From Onchocerca volvulus (taxonomy: Eukaryota > Nematoda > Chromadorea > Rhabditida > Onchocercidae), in the NCBI GenBank assembly GCA_000499405.2, contig HG738136.1, positions 1,900,646 through 1,964,645 of the forward strand: a DNA stretch of 64,000 nucleotides. The letters are read 5' to 3'. This document shows, one piece after another, positions 38,681-51,295 of this stretch. Under the pieces are notes generated by a model. The model was not told the DNA's origin. It did not search any database and worked only from the letters and a program-made list of their open reading frames with translations. The position numbers and the translations under genes were made by a program. Within the stretch, counting starts at the first letter, position 1; each line of letters opens with the position of its first letter.

Positions 38681-40348
38681 AAAAAAAAAAAGAAGAAAGA
38701 AAATCGCGAAAAAGTACTCCATCATCTTCCGTCATCCAATTTATATGTTTTTTATCGGTTAAAATTTCTTATTACCTTTCATTCCGAATGATTCATAAAT
38801 TTAAAGAATTAATTTAATGAATTAAATTCAAAAGATCAGAATCAAAAAAATCAAATGAATTTTGATTTTTTTCAAATCAAAAAACAAAAAATCAATTGAT
38901 ATTAATTGTTTGTAATCTCTGAAAATTTTTGATTTTTATAACAGTATTATTGTCTTAAATTCTTTTTTTCTTGTTATCAGTAATATCATTTTTTCAATCA
39001 TCCTTTTCATTATCATCATAATAATTTTCATTATTACTACGACATTTCATTGTTAAAATATTGCTACTATCAATATTGTCATTTATTATCATCGTTATCA
39101 CAATTGCCACACTGATCAATGTCATCATTAGTATTATCATGCACAATCTTAACTTTTTGAAATTAATGAAATCAGAATTTGGACTTTTTATTTTTGTTTT
39201 TTTTTCACTCTTTGTACCAATCAAAATCGAATTCTTTAAATTTGAAAAAGCCTTTTATAACTTTATATTACAAAAGTTCATTTAAATTTATAAATTTGAC
39301 TCTTTTATAATTTTTAATCTATATTGTTTGATTTCAATTTTCATCTTTCATCAAAATGAATCGTTTAAAATTGTTGAAAGAATATAATTTTTAAAAAAAA
39401 AAAGAAAAAAAAAAGCGAATTTCGCAATTTTATAACTCATCGATTATTCATATTTTATTTATAAGTTGCTTGTTGTTATGGGATGAGAAATGAATGTTGC
39501 AGATATATATATTATTTTTAGATTGCTTTCTTCAAATAATAACCGGATATTTGTTTGATTTTAGCAATGAATATTAATTAGCTTATTGATTTTCCAATTC
39601 AACAACTAAATAATCAAACAATCCTCCACGAAAGTTTGTTTATAAAATTTTGATTTACTTCAAGCGTTTAATCGCCTTTTCATCAGTATTGTTTTCGCTA
39701 GAAAATGATTAAAATATTATTTTGTGCTTACTTTTTCTTTTTTTTTCTTTTATTTTCAAATTCTTTACAAGAATTTTCGAATATTTTTTCGGTTCTTTAG
39801 AAATCGAATAATTATAATATTTTAGGGCATTTTGGGCATTTTGATTAAAAAATTTTTATCATATTGACATGACTTACTAAATGATGTAATTATTTTAATA
39901 GCTTATCATTTTTACAATAGATTTATTCCAAAATGTTACGAAACTTATCAATTTTGTAGTTTATCATTTGTCTGCAAAAGATTATTCTAAAATGAATTTT
40001 TCATGCAATCTTTCCATCCATATAAAATGAAAATATTTTTGGACAAAAAAAAATTTTAAAAAATGAAATAATTGTGAGAAAAATATGAAAATGAATTTGA
40101 TTTTTTTGGAAAAAAAAGAAAGGGCAAAAAAAAAAGGTATAAAATGGTTATGTAATTTGACAGAAAGATGGTTTGTGTCATGACAAAATACTTTATTTTT
40201 AATTTAAATTATTTTTTTTTTTTTTTTTTTGGTATTTACTCCTTGCTTTTTTGCTCTCAGAAGTACCAGTAATTTATCATCGGGAATACATTTGCTGCAT
40301 GCTCTCATTTCAGTAACCTTTCGAATAGTTTATAGATGTGCATAAAAA

Positions 40349-40395
40349 TTTGAATTAAATTCATTATCGAATTTGAATTAAATTCATTATCGAAT
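40349..40395 (+). repeat. Two-copy 23-24-bp direct repeat
   Basis: TTTGAATTAAATTCATTATC followed by GAA occurs twice in tandem. Confidence 0.85.
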
Positions 40396-42164
40396 ATACA
40401 TTTTGTTAACAAATATTGTAATTTAGACTTACATTATCAATAATTTAGAAAAAAAAAATTCTTATAATAAGCAAGGATTGAAAATATTACTCGGAATTTT
40501 CTTTTTTTTTTTTTTAAAAGAAAAAAGTATTCAAATTTCAAGAAAAAATATCTTTTCATGCATTTGAAATTATATGCCTGTTATAATTCTCGAAGTTACT
40601 ATAAAAATAAAGGAAAATGATAAAATAATATTAATTTTTAATTATTTATAAAATAAAATTGAAAAGATGAAGAATGGAAGGAAAAAAACGGAAAAAAATT
40701 AGAAGTATGTGATAAATTCTTATAAAAAAAAAAAAATCAGAATTGTTTTGATTCAAACTTCTAAAAATCAGAATTTTTTTGGTTCAAACTTTAAATCTAT
40801 ATTTATCATGGGAATTTTCAATGTCATTTTTAATCAAGCTCAAATGATATTGCAAAAAATCAATTTATCTTGCAATCAGTTTCTATTTAATGCTGAAAGA
40901 AATCGCTAATCACATATTTTTTATTTAATTATTAAATGTCTAATTTTAATGGTAAAAATTAAAATTAAAAATATAATATCAACTTTTAGAAGATTTTTTT
41001 AATTACAAAAAGATTATTTTGTTCCGTCCAATAATAATAGTGCAAGAGGAAGATTAATTGAGCATTTTAGCGGCTTGACAACTAATTTGACAAAATTCTT
41101 TAGTTTTTTTTTTTTTTTTTTTTCACAATAATTTAAGAAAACGAAACAGGTTAGGTTTCAGAGCAATATGTTATGATAATTATCTTACAGTAATGAATGA
41201 TTTATTACGTTCTGGCAATTATACTTGTTATTACGGTATATATACCTATTACTTGTCACTTCAAATTATTACCTTTTTTTCTTACTGTAAGGCTAGCTTA
41301 ATGGAATTTTTTTTTGTGATACAATCAAGAATTAGATGATAAATGGGTTATGTTAAATCATCAATCAATTTCAGGAATATCTCTCTTTCTCGCTCTCTCT
41401 CTTTCTCTCTCTTTTTCTCTCTCGATCATCGAAATGAAGTAATCCGAAATCAAATTTTAAAAAAATTACTAGAAAAAAACATAGGTTAAAATTATTTCAT
41501 AAGTATTAATTTTTTTATCAACTAGAATGATGATATATTATATCATACAAAAAATATAGACTTATTTAAATTTTTTTTTTTTACTTTCTAAAAATAAACA
41601 AAAATTTTCAAATGAAAAAAAAAAAGTTAAAAAGAAAGAAAAAGGTAAGGTAAATTAAATGAAAAAGGAAAAAAAAAAGGAAGCAAATGAAAATATTCAT
41701 TAGTTATAATTAACCAGAAAAAAAAAAGTTAAAAATTTATGAAATTTTGAAAAAAATAAAAATAACATTTCCAATAAGATAAAGTGTTATGCCACAGACA
41801 GGTGCATATACACATACCTATGTAACGCCCATCCCATCATGAGGAAGATAAATTTTCATGAAGAATAAAACTTTCATTCCTCCACGAATGAACCAAATTT
41901 GAACAATTCCATTCATCTATTTTCTTTTTCCTTTTTTTTCCTTTTTTTTTTTTTTTTTTTTTTTTTTTTGGAAATTCTTATAAAAATGCATAAATCTTAT
42001 CCATTTATATCCCATTTGAACTATCACTTCTATCTTTATTTGATCTCTGAATTCTGAACTTTGTGATTGGTTTTGACTTGTTTTCATTTAACACATCATT
42101 ATCTTTCATCGATTTTTGCTATTTCAAACGTAGAAACATAATAACATAAATAAAACAGCAACTA

Positions 42165-42515
42165 TTATGATGGAATGTGATATGTACGACGAGTTACTAA
42201 AAATTTGACTTCTTTTTTGATAGTAACTATTAAAAAGAAAGAAATCACGGTAAATACAGTATATACGAGCTGCTACCGTATAACTTCTTCGAATAATGTA
42301 ATGGGAATTTTATTAAAATGAGATGGATTATGGTGGGATACAGTTTTTACGAATTGTTACGATATGACTTCATTATTAAGAAAAGATCGATTACGATAGA
42401 ATATAGTATGCACAACTTGCTGCAGTGTATTCCTTCATGATAGCAATGAATAAAAAAGAATGGAATATGGTGGAATACAGTATATAAAGCTTATGTATTA
42501 TGACTTTTTTTGTAT
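42165..42515 (+). repeat. Degenerate tandem repeat, about 75-bp period, 4-5 copies
   Basis: Units with TGGAATACAGTATATACGA, then GCTGCTACCGTATGACTTC, then TTCATTAT or similar recur near 42170, 42250, 42328, 42400 and 42467. Copies differ by many substitutions. It lies about 700 bp before the next gene and has no stable reading frame. Confidence 0.65.
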
Positions 42516-43189
42516 TTTCAATAATTCAATCAATTATGAAAATTTCCTCTGTATTATTTTCCTAATTTGTTATGACTTCGAAATGTTTATTATCAAATTA
42601 ATTCATAAAAATATATTATCGCATAAATAATATTGATAATATATAAAACAATGGATTATTGTATAATTATTATTCCAACAATACAATTAAAATGAAATAT
42701 TATTCTCTTTGAATTATTATCATCATTGTATTAGTAAACAAAATAATCCATTCTAATCTTCTTGTTTTGATTAGTGAAGATGTGAAATTATTTAAGCGCA
42801 AATAATAACGAAATAATAGTTTGATTCTTTCCACCAATCATGCATTTGCTTAAATTATATTCCAATAAATGCAATTTTTATCTTATTGAATGAATAATTT
42901 TAGCATACATTTTTAATATTATAATTATTTTTCCTTTATTTATCTTAAATTACTTTTATTTCCTATTTCTCATTTCACCTTCGGTCACAAAAATTATTAT
43001 TTTGCGTCACTTTGCAAACTTTCTAAATTTTTATTTCTCATTTTAATTAAAGAATCATTTAGGTAATCGAGTGAATAATATTGAAAGTTTAACGGAAGAA
43101 GACAAATATCAATTTGTGTGATTATCAATTTGCCGTAATTCAAATATATTTTTGTGGATTGTGGAAAAACAAAAAAAAAAAAAAACGAA

Positions 43190-46100
43190 ATGAAAATTTG
43201 GTACATTCTACCGCTTATTTTGACTATAATTCGTAAGTTTTACTTATATTTCTAAAATATTTCGTAAGTGTATTCAAATCAATGAATCGTTCAATATTAT
43301 CAATAAATGGTAATTAATCGATAAACTTTGTAAATTGATAAGTAATAAACGATAATCGATAAACACACTTCACTTTTTTGAAACAATTTGTCAAATTACA
43401 TAATGCAATGAATTTTTGCCGAATTTATCAGTCAATATGATTAATTCTAAATTATTTTACCGTTCAAGCCTAATTAGTTTTAGCTAAAAAATTCTGTTAC
43501 ACTTGAAATTTATTTAGTTATTTCAAATTCCAATTATCAACATTATTTAATTTAAACGAAGAATGATTTATTTATTTGTTGTATTTCATATAAAAATAAA
43601 CTTCGATTGTTAATCTATCATTTTTACAATCATATCTCTTCAAATTGTCACTACAATGTCATCGATTCGTCGCGCACGATGAATTTTGTTTTTTTTTTTT
43701 TTTTTTTTTTTTTTTTCCTTCAAATCAATCTCTTTTTCAATAATTTCCATCTACCTCAATTTATACCACATAATAGTCGACATTGGTATGTAACGGAAAA
43801 AAAAAAGGAGAAAAAATTGAGGGAAAAAAACTTTTGAACTTTTGCAATTTTGCATGTACGCATGAAAAGAAATGTCTTAAAATTGAAATTTAGTAGAGAG
43901 AATTGGAAAAAAAAAAATCAGCTGTAATCAATGACATTATGATGGCAATTCGTTGTTTGTTTGAAGGACATCTTACGATAAAATTGAACGAATTGAATAG
44001 AAATGATTGGAATTTTTTGAACAGTCCAATCATTCATTGAAAACTACTTATCATTGAAGGGACTATCAGAATCCTTTTTTTTAGGGGGACCATCAGAATC
44101 CTTCTAGAATTGAGTATTTCGAATCATTAATATAAATATATCTTTTCTTTTTCTACAAAGATTTTTCCAAAAAATCATTTATGCTTCACTTTTGTCACTT
44201 TTCATTTCTTCTCTAAAATTGCATATTTTTATTCGCTAAAGTAAAATATTTTTTGAGCAAACAAATTTTCCAGAAGATCAACCAATTATAAAATTATTCT
44301 CCAACGATATATTTGAAATAATGGCAAAATTTCGGAAAATCGCCTAACTTTGCAAAATTACTTAAATACCGTATTTCAAATGTCACCTGTGGAACTGACC
44401 TTTCCAAATATTTCTTGCATTAATCGCTCTAGCTAACAAAAAATGTTCTTTTAGTTGGAATTAGCAATTCCTGAAACTTGCAAAATTCTCCCTATGATTC
44501 CTGATTAGATTGTAAAATTTCAATTGAAAGCATAAATAATGATTCTACGAAAATTATACCAAAAAATGCTTCCCATAATCTAGATTCCATCATTTCAAGT
44601 TCATTTTCAAGTTAATCAGTTTTAACAATCAATTTTAATTTAGTTCCACTTTCGGCTCAAATTCTACCGCAACCTATTGTAATAGCAAATAATCCATGTT
44701 TCAATGATTGTTTGAAAGAAAGATCGCTTATTTTTGCGGCCGACAATCTTCGCAATTTTCGTAAGATTATCCTGCATATCGAAGAATTTTGCGAGTAAGT
44801 ACTTATTTTGCTTTCATTTTTTTTTTTTTTATTTCGTAAACTCTTCCTTTCATGGTTAATTGGTCACATATTTCAATAGATTTCTTTTTAATTCAACATT
44901 TTTATTTAAATTTTGATTTTTTTTTTATCAAACTTAAATCTATTCTACTTCTTGCATATGCTATTATGAAACAATTATTACAATGAGTAAAAGAAATACA
45001 TTATGATAAATGTTCCAAAAAAGCTTGAATTAATTTTTAATCTGAAACTAAATTATAAAACATCCATACAAAATGCGAATGATTTTATTCTAAGAAAAAA
45101 GTTTCATCAAACTTTTCAATTTAATGTTCAATCAATCGATAAAATAGAAAATAATCTCCATTTAAATCGTCTAAATCATATTTCCTCTACAATTTTTACC
45201 TAATTTGTAGAAAAAATGAATATTTCTGCTAATTGATTGTTTACTTTTTTTTTTTTCAAGCAGTTTGTTTAAATTTCACCAAAGCATAATACTTTGAATA
45301 ATTTGAATATTCAATTCTTCGGTTATGTATTGAAGAAATAGGATCCGATTAAATATACAACAATTTGTTCTTTGAAATTTTTGAAACTGTTTGTCTACAG
45401 TTAAAAAATCATTTGCATTTTACATTGGATATTTAATAATTTAGTTTCAGATTTAAAATTCAATACCTCAAAAGAAATAATAGATTCTCTGATGATTGAC
45501 TTCTGATAAATTGACTTCTGATTACAAATTTCAGCTATTCGCCAGATAAATTCTCTGATAAATGATAAATTTAAAATTAATACAAGCATTTTTCGAAAAT
45601 TCGTTAAAATAATCTATTCAAATTAGAATCGTTAAATAACTTGTTTAGCTTATTTAATCATCTACTATTCATATCCATATGTTGAGTAAATCATAAAATA
45701 TTGTAGTGATTTATCGGAAATATCTGAAATGTTTATTTCTTAAGAGGCAATCAAGAGCTGTAAGTTTACATTTGCGAAAGTTTAACTCTTATTTCTGATG
45801 AAAAAAGGTCATGCTTGAGATTATCGCATCTTTTCGATGTTCGCAAATTAACTTCTCTTTTCGTAAAGCTGAAAGAATTCATTGCATTCTTTTCTCTTCA
45901 AATCAACGGGTATACTGTAGCTATAGGATGGGAAATGAATTGCGACAGAAACTGCCAACTAAAAAAACTATGTAACGAAGATTTCTGATACTGTAACTGG
46001 ATATTGACTATACTGTAACTGGATATTGACTATCTCTTTCCTGATAATTATAATTGGATATTGATTATCTTTCTCCCCTGATACTGTAATTGGACATCAG

Positions 46101-49100
46101 TTATCTTTCTCTTTCTAAGAAATTCACATTAAGTTCTTTTTAGAAGCCAGAATTAGTGATGATTAAAAGAATATTGTAATTACAGTACCCAAGAAGAACT
46201 GGTGAAATGTACTGAATTATGTCCTAATGAAGGGTACGAAGAATTGGCTGCAAAGACATCGCTTAGTACATATATTTGTAAGGATAAGCTTGAAGGTAAG
46301 TCTGGAATAGTTTCATTCAGGATAGTTTTCTTTCGTCCAATTAATGAATTTGTCTAATTAATTAATTTTTTGCGAAATTTATTTGTAGAATTTCGATTGG
46401 TAAAAGAATGTATGGAAAAACAAGATGCTGATAGTATCAATAAATGTTCCACGGAATGTGGACATCCTTCTGATGCCACCGTTCAACTTGATTCATCTCC
46501 GGCATCTCCGGTTAATCCGTTTGTATTCAACGATAATACCACGCAAATTTGTCGGTAAGTAATTGTAAACAATTTTGCATTTATAGTATAATTAATTAAT
46601 TAATGAATTGACTGTACAGGCTTCGCAATAATTAAGCAGTTATATCTTAAAATATTAAAATGAATTATCTTTTTATCACAAAAATATGAATACATCTTAA
46701 ATTTTGAATTCAGATTCTATAGGATTTGAATTCAAATTGAGTTTTAAATTGAAATAAATTCTATAAATAAACAACAATTTATCACCATTTCCGATATGGC
46801 TTATTAATACAAAATATGTATAAAGTTGTGAAGTTAATTTATGCGAAATTTATTTTTAGAATTTTGATTAGTAATTGAAATTTTTAATTTCTATGAAAGT
46901 TATAGATTTCTTTCATTCTGCAAACTCCTTTTTTATCACTTATTTTGATGTCGTATTTTTCGTAATTGAAAGTTTATCTTTAAAATTTCAATAAGCTTAC
47001 TGTAGCTCTTCTTATTGTTACAGTACGACTGAATGTGTTATGAAATGTTCGATAATGGAATTCAACAAGATATGTCCTGGAAGCGGTCATTTGCTTAGAG
47101 TTTGTTTATCTCATATTTTAGAAAAATCTAAAATAATATAAGATTGCAAACTACTCATTCACAGACCATTTTTCGTCATGAATTGATCTAAATTTCATTA
47201 AAATATGAATGATTAATTAAAATGTTTGAAAGCGAGCAGATTTTTGATCATTTCAATCTTTGAACGATCTAAATTGAACCAAACTAATAAGTTAAACGAA
47301 ATTCGATTTAATTTCATAATTAAATCAAATTAAAAATGTAATCTCATTTATTCAACATTTCGTAAATATACTTCTTTCCTACGAAAACTCTTAGATCAAT
47401 GTTATTCTTGGCAAGGTATTTTTTAAACTTGTAACAATGATTCAAACTAAATATTGATTTTCTTTTTTTTTTTTTTGTTTAATCACTTCGCATTTAAATC
47501 GAACTGAATTGAGTTAAAGCAATAAATTAAACGAAATTGAATCAAATTAAAAGTGTAAACCATTCGAATTAAAAATTCTAATCGTTAAATTAAATTAAAA
47601 ATTCTTTTCATTGCTTCAATGAAAAATATTGTTGGTCTTAAATGAGGGGGAAAAAAAGTAAATAATAATAAAATAGCTTAAAAATGAGATGCATTTAATA
47701 ATTATTCAAAAATCTGCTTTTTTTTTTTTGAAAAATTTATAAAATCATCTCTTTACATTTATCATTTGCAAATTTTTGAAGCTCTTTTCATATAATTAAT
47801 TTTCAAAATATCGATTGTCGTAGTAACAAAAGTTACGGTAATTATAAAATTCCAGTATGTTGATTTATTGAAAATTAATTAAAATTAATTAACAATTCAT
47901 CAACTAATCATTAATAAATTTGAAAAAAAAAATTGAACTTTTTTTTTTTTTTGCAGGAAATTGGTTTAAAACAAGTAATGGAAGCAAGTAAACATTTGCA
48001 AAATGTTGCATCCAATTCATCATCGCCTAGTCAAGAATTGATAAAAATATATTTGGAAATACTTCCTCAGCAGTGTAATTATCTTATCGATATCAGCCAT
48101 TATAACATGGTATCAGCTTATCATTTCTTCAACTAACTATTAATATTCACATTGTAAACATTGATAAAATCTGAACAAGAAAACTTATCACTTCTTATCA
48201 ATCATGTCAATTTATTGTTTCAATTTTCATCTATTTTTCTTTTTTGCAGACATTTGAGCAGGATGAAGGAATTGATGATTCCAGGATATTGGTTATTGAA
48301 GGACATACTACGAAATCGATCAATTCTATGGTTTGTTTATTAAAATAGCTTTTCCTATCTTAACCATTATACAGTATGCAAATTTTTAACATTTGACCAT
48401 AATTGTAAGTGTAAAATTGTAAATCATTGTAAGTATCAAATTTAAATTTTAGGAAGAAAAGATGACTTCAGATGTTGTTATGACACGAATTTTTGGTGCA
48501 GAATTTACGACACAATCTACTGATGCACCAAAAGATGAAGACGAAATGAAAGAGGTGAATCTGAATCTTTCACAATCTTTTCTTTGAATGCCAATAAAAT
48601 AAATGATAAATGATTTTCATATAAAATTTAGCTTAAATTTAAATCGATTCATCTAGGGAATTTATTGAGAGATTCTGAAGATGAAAAAATTGTTAATAAA
48701 AATTTTAGAAAATGGAAAAAGAAACGACAATGATAAGTGCAACAATGAATGAATTTGGTATTCCGATAGAATCCGAGAAAGCAGCAGCTACTATTGATAA
48801 TGTTGATAAGTTTGGAACAAAGGTACCTATTCAAATACAGGTAATATTGTCACATTCAAAAAAATTAGATACGTGCAAATATCTGATTCCATCTGATTCT
48901 CAATTCTTTCAATTAATTGAGAATTTTTTTTCTTTTTTTGAAATAACACGTTTTATTTGTACATTTTACTGCATATTTTGATTATATATAAAATTTATAT
49001 GTTTAATTCGTGCAAATTCAGATATCTTTTTTATGACAAAATTGATTCATTTCAACAACATCTTCATTATCGTATTTTACAGGAAGAAGAAAGTGAAGAA

Positions 49101-50022
49101 GATGAAGAAGAATCGAGTAAGTCAGCAACAGATATGAATGATAAGGAAGAAGCGGTTACTGTAGCAAATTTGGAAGGGGAGAAGGAGGAAGAAGAAGAAG
49201 GAATGAAGGATAAAATGGTAATATTATCATCTTAAAAAAGAAATTAATATATAATCAAAAATCAATAAACTTTTTACATTTTATATTTATAATTTGAAAA
49301 TTATCAATTTCATAACGATAATATAAGTAATATTATTGGGATTTAAAAAAAAAAAAAGTGAAAGAAATTATTTAATTTAAATTTATATTTCTGATATTTT
49401 ATAAAATTACATAAATAATGAGTATAAATGCTTCTTGAAATTTAAAATGAGTACTGTATTGTTTTCAGTTTAACCATAGGAAATTTAAATTTATCTTGAA
49501 AAAGTATATTAATTAATTCAATAATTAAAAATTATATTCATTAATTCAATAATAAAATTGAATAATTGATAATAGAAGGAAATGAGCGAAGAAATGGATC
49601 ATTTGCTTCATACTGCTGTTAACACTCAAGAAACAACAGAACGTGTAATTGTTGTAACTGATGATAAGAATAATGAAATTGATTCCAATAGTATCAAACT
49701 GGATGATCAAAATTCATCTCAAAAGGTTTTAATCGATTTTTCATTCCCAATGATCAAAATTTCTAGCATTCAAACTTTATCTGATTCGATTTGATGATCA
49801 TAATTTACCTTTTATACGATAATGATTTCCATCTGATAATAATTATAAATCAGAAAATGTAAAATTATGAAATTATAATGATTAAATTCGAAATCTAAAA
49901 TTACTATATATATATTTTTTTTTTAATTTCAGAATCGAACAAGTCATGCCATACGTGAAAGAATTACTCCATCATTATTGATAATCCTTCCTGCATTTTC
50001 GTTGTATTTTTTAAAACAATGA
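43190..50022 (+). CDS. Secreted cysteine-rich protein with acidic tail, possibly GPI-anchored
   Basis: Twelve exons, 462 aa: 43190-43232, 44644-44794, 46186-46295, 46389-46554, 47024-47099, 47957-48109, 48250-48330, 48453-48554, 48709-48840, 49083-49217, 49576-49725, 49933-50022. All phases agree. A short exon encodes the signal peptide (MKIWYILPLILTII). Residues about 33-221 hold 14 cysteines in spaced pairs and triplets (PCFNDC, KCTELC, KCSTEC, ECVMKC). The arrangement recalls nematode-specific secreted cysteine domains such as the chondroitin-proteoglycan-4 (CPG4) type, but I cannot prove the family. Residues about 234-433 are acidic and rich in Glu, Asp, Ser and Thr, with a Glu cluster near 339-380. 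The C-terminus (TPSLLIILPAFSLYFLKQ) is hydrophobic and ends at once, as in GPI signals. The sharp change from Cys-rich to cysteine-free acidic sequence coincides with an exon boundary. The acidic exons are all phase 0, so they could be skipped without frame loss. Confidence 0.8.
45989..46106 (+). repeat. Intronic minisatellite (TACTGTAACTGGATATTGACTA)
   Basis: Two perfect 22-bp copies (45989-46010, 46011-46032) followed by two diverged, longer copies (about 46043 and 46080) with CTTTCTC spacers. In intron 2 of the cysteine-rich protein gene, ending about 80 nt before its exon 3. Confidence 0.85.
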
Positions 50023-51295
50023 ACGATGAATGTAATTTAGTCTAAATCTAAAATGTATATATATATATATATATAATTCAATTTGACATGTAAATTGTGT
50101 ATTAGATGAAGAGATTTGCAAAATGGGATGAATGGAAATGAATCGAAAATCTAGTTTTTGACGAAATACTCAAGAAAATAAACATTTCTATAAAAATATA
50201 AGTAAAAATGGACTATTTTCCATGAATCTTTGAAAAGTAATAGTAATCATTTTACCACTTTTTCCCATTTTTTATTATATTATCCCATTTTGCAAGAAGT
50301 TCCGACTGCTTTTTATCAAATTTGACCACATCTCCAAATATCTTTAGCATATTTTGGAGATGATTATTGCAGCTAGCATTTAATAAACACACTTCATTAA
50401 GTAATGAAATATATTAATTATTTCCTATTTCTTCTTTTCTTTTTTTATTTTCTATTTCTTTTTCTCCTCTCTCTCTCTCTCTCTCTTGTCCCAAATTCCT
50501 GCAATTGCAAAAAAGAAAAAAAAAAAATTCCTCGTTTTTCTCTTGTACCTACGATGATGCCTCTAATAGTTGACAGAAAAATTTGTTGGCAGTAAAAATT
50601 TTATGGCTGAATGGTTGTTTGCGAACATGAGCACAGAAAAAAAATGAAATAATTAATTCTTAGATAAATTATTTGAGTATTGTCACACGAAATTCCGGAA
50701 ATAACAGTATGCCTCTTATCTTCTCAACTTCCATGGATATTAAGAGAAAAGATATAACCAATAATGAAACTTAGGTTTCATTCTCACCATGAAACTATGA
50801 CAAACATCGAAGATAAGCAGAAAACATTCAATCATGAAAATCAGTACTGTATGGATGGGCGAGAAATTCAAAATGAGAAAAATTATTTCAGTATATCATG
50901 AGAACGCCAGCTCAGATATGATGCTGGATCGCATTAAGCGATGCTTTTCCCATCAATAGTTTTAAGAGATGACATCTATTTAAGAACTAAATGATAAACA
51001 TATTTTAGCACGAAATAATCTGTAAGAATCAATGATATAATTCAACTTTCAGAATCATTAGAATGCTTTCTTCAGAATAATGGTAACTTCATTTATTCTA
51101 TGACATGATACACATTTCAACAACGTAATCGGACAAGTGCAACAAAGATGGATATCAACATACTTCTCCGGAAGTACACCAAGATGTGAATTCTGAAAAT
51201 GCTATCAAATGTTTATTTCCGTTCAATTCTTATAAAATTTGAAACTGATAAAAGCTGAAAACTTACTTATCAGTGATAAAGTGAGCAAATATCTG
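50023..51295. other. Convergent intergenic region
   Basis: Lies between the 3' ends of the + strand cysteine-rich gene and the - strand NOG2 gene. It contains an AATAAA on the + strand (50177-50182) for the first and an AATAAA on the - strand (51097-51092) for the second, a (TA)n tract near 50059-50074 and a CT tract at 50465-50487. No gene is seen. Confidence 0.6.

Larger units (their letters stand above)
33018..43189. other. Ten-kilobase intergenic desert
   Basis: I see no gene on either strand. The stretch is AT-rich with many poly-A and poly-T runs, and its open frames lack splice partners or recognisable motifs. Notable contents are listed separately: an (ATAC)n tract at 33203, a perfect 23-bp duplication at 35725, tandem repeats near 36540, 38547, 40349 and 42165, and a CT tract at 41381-41424. 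Confidence 0.6.

Noticed and set aside
38521..38817. 98-residue open frame on the + strand
   Set aside because: Formed by a 74-bp tandem duplication and poly-A/poly-T tracts.
32853..43189. Searched for tRNA, 5S rRNA, spliced-leader RNA and transposase genes
   Set aside because: None recognised by eye; a covariance-model scan would be needed to exclude a diverged RNA gene.
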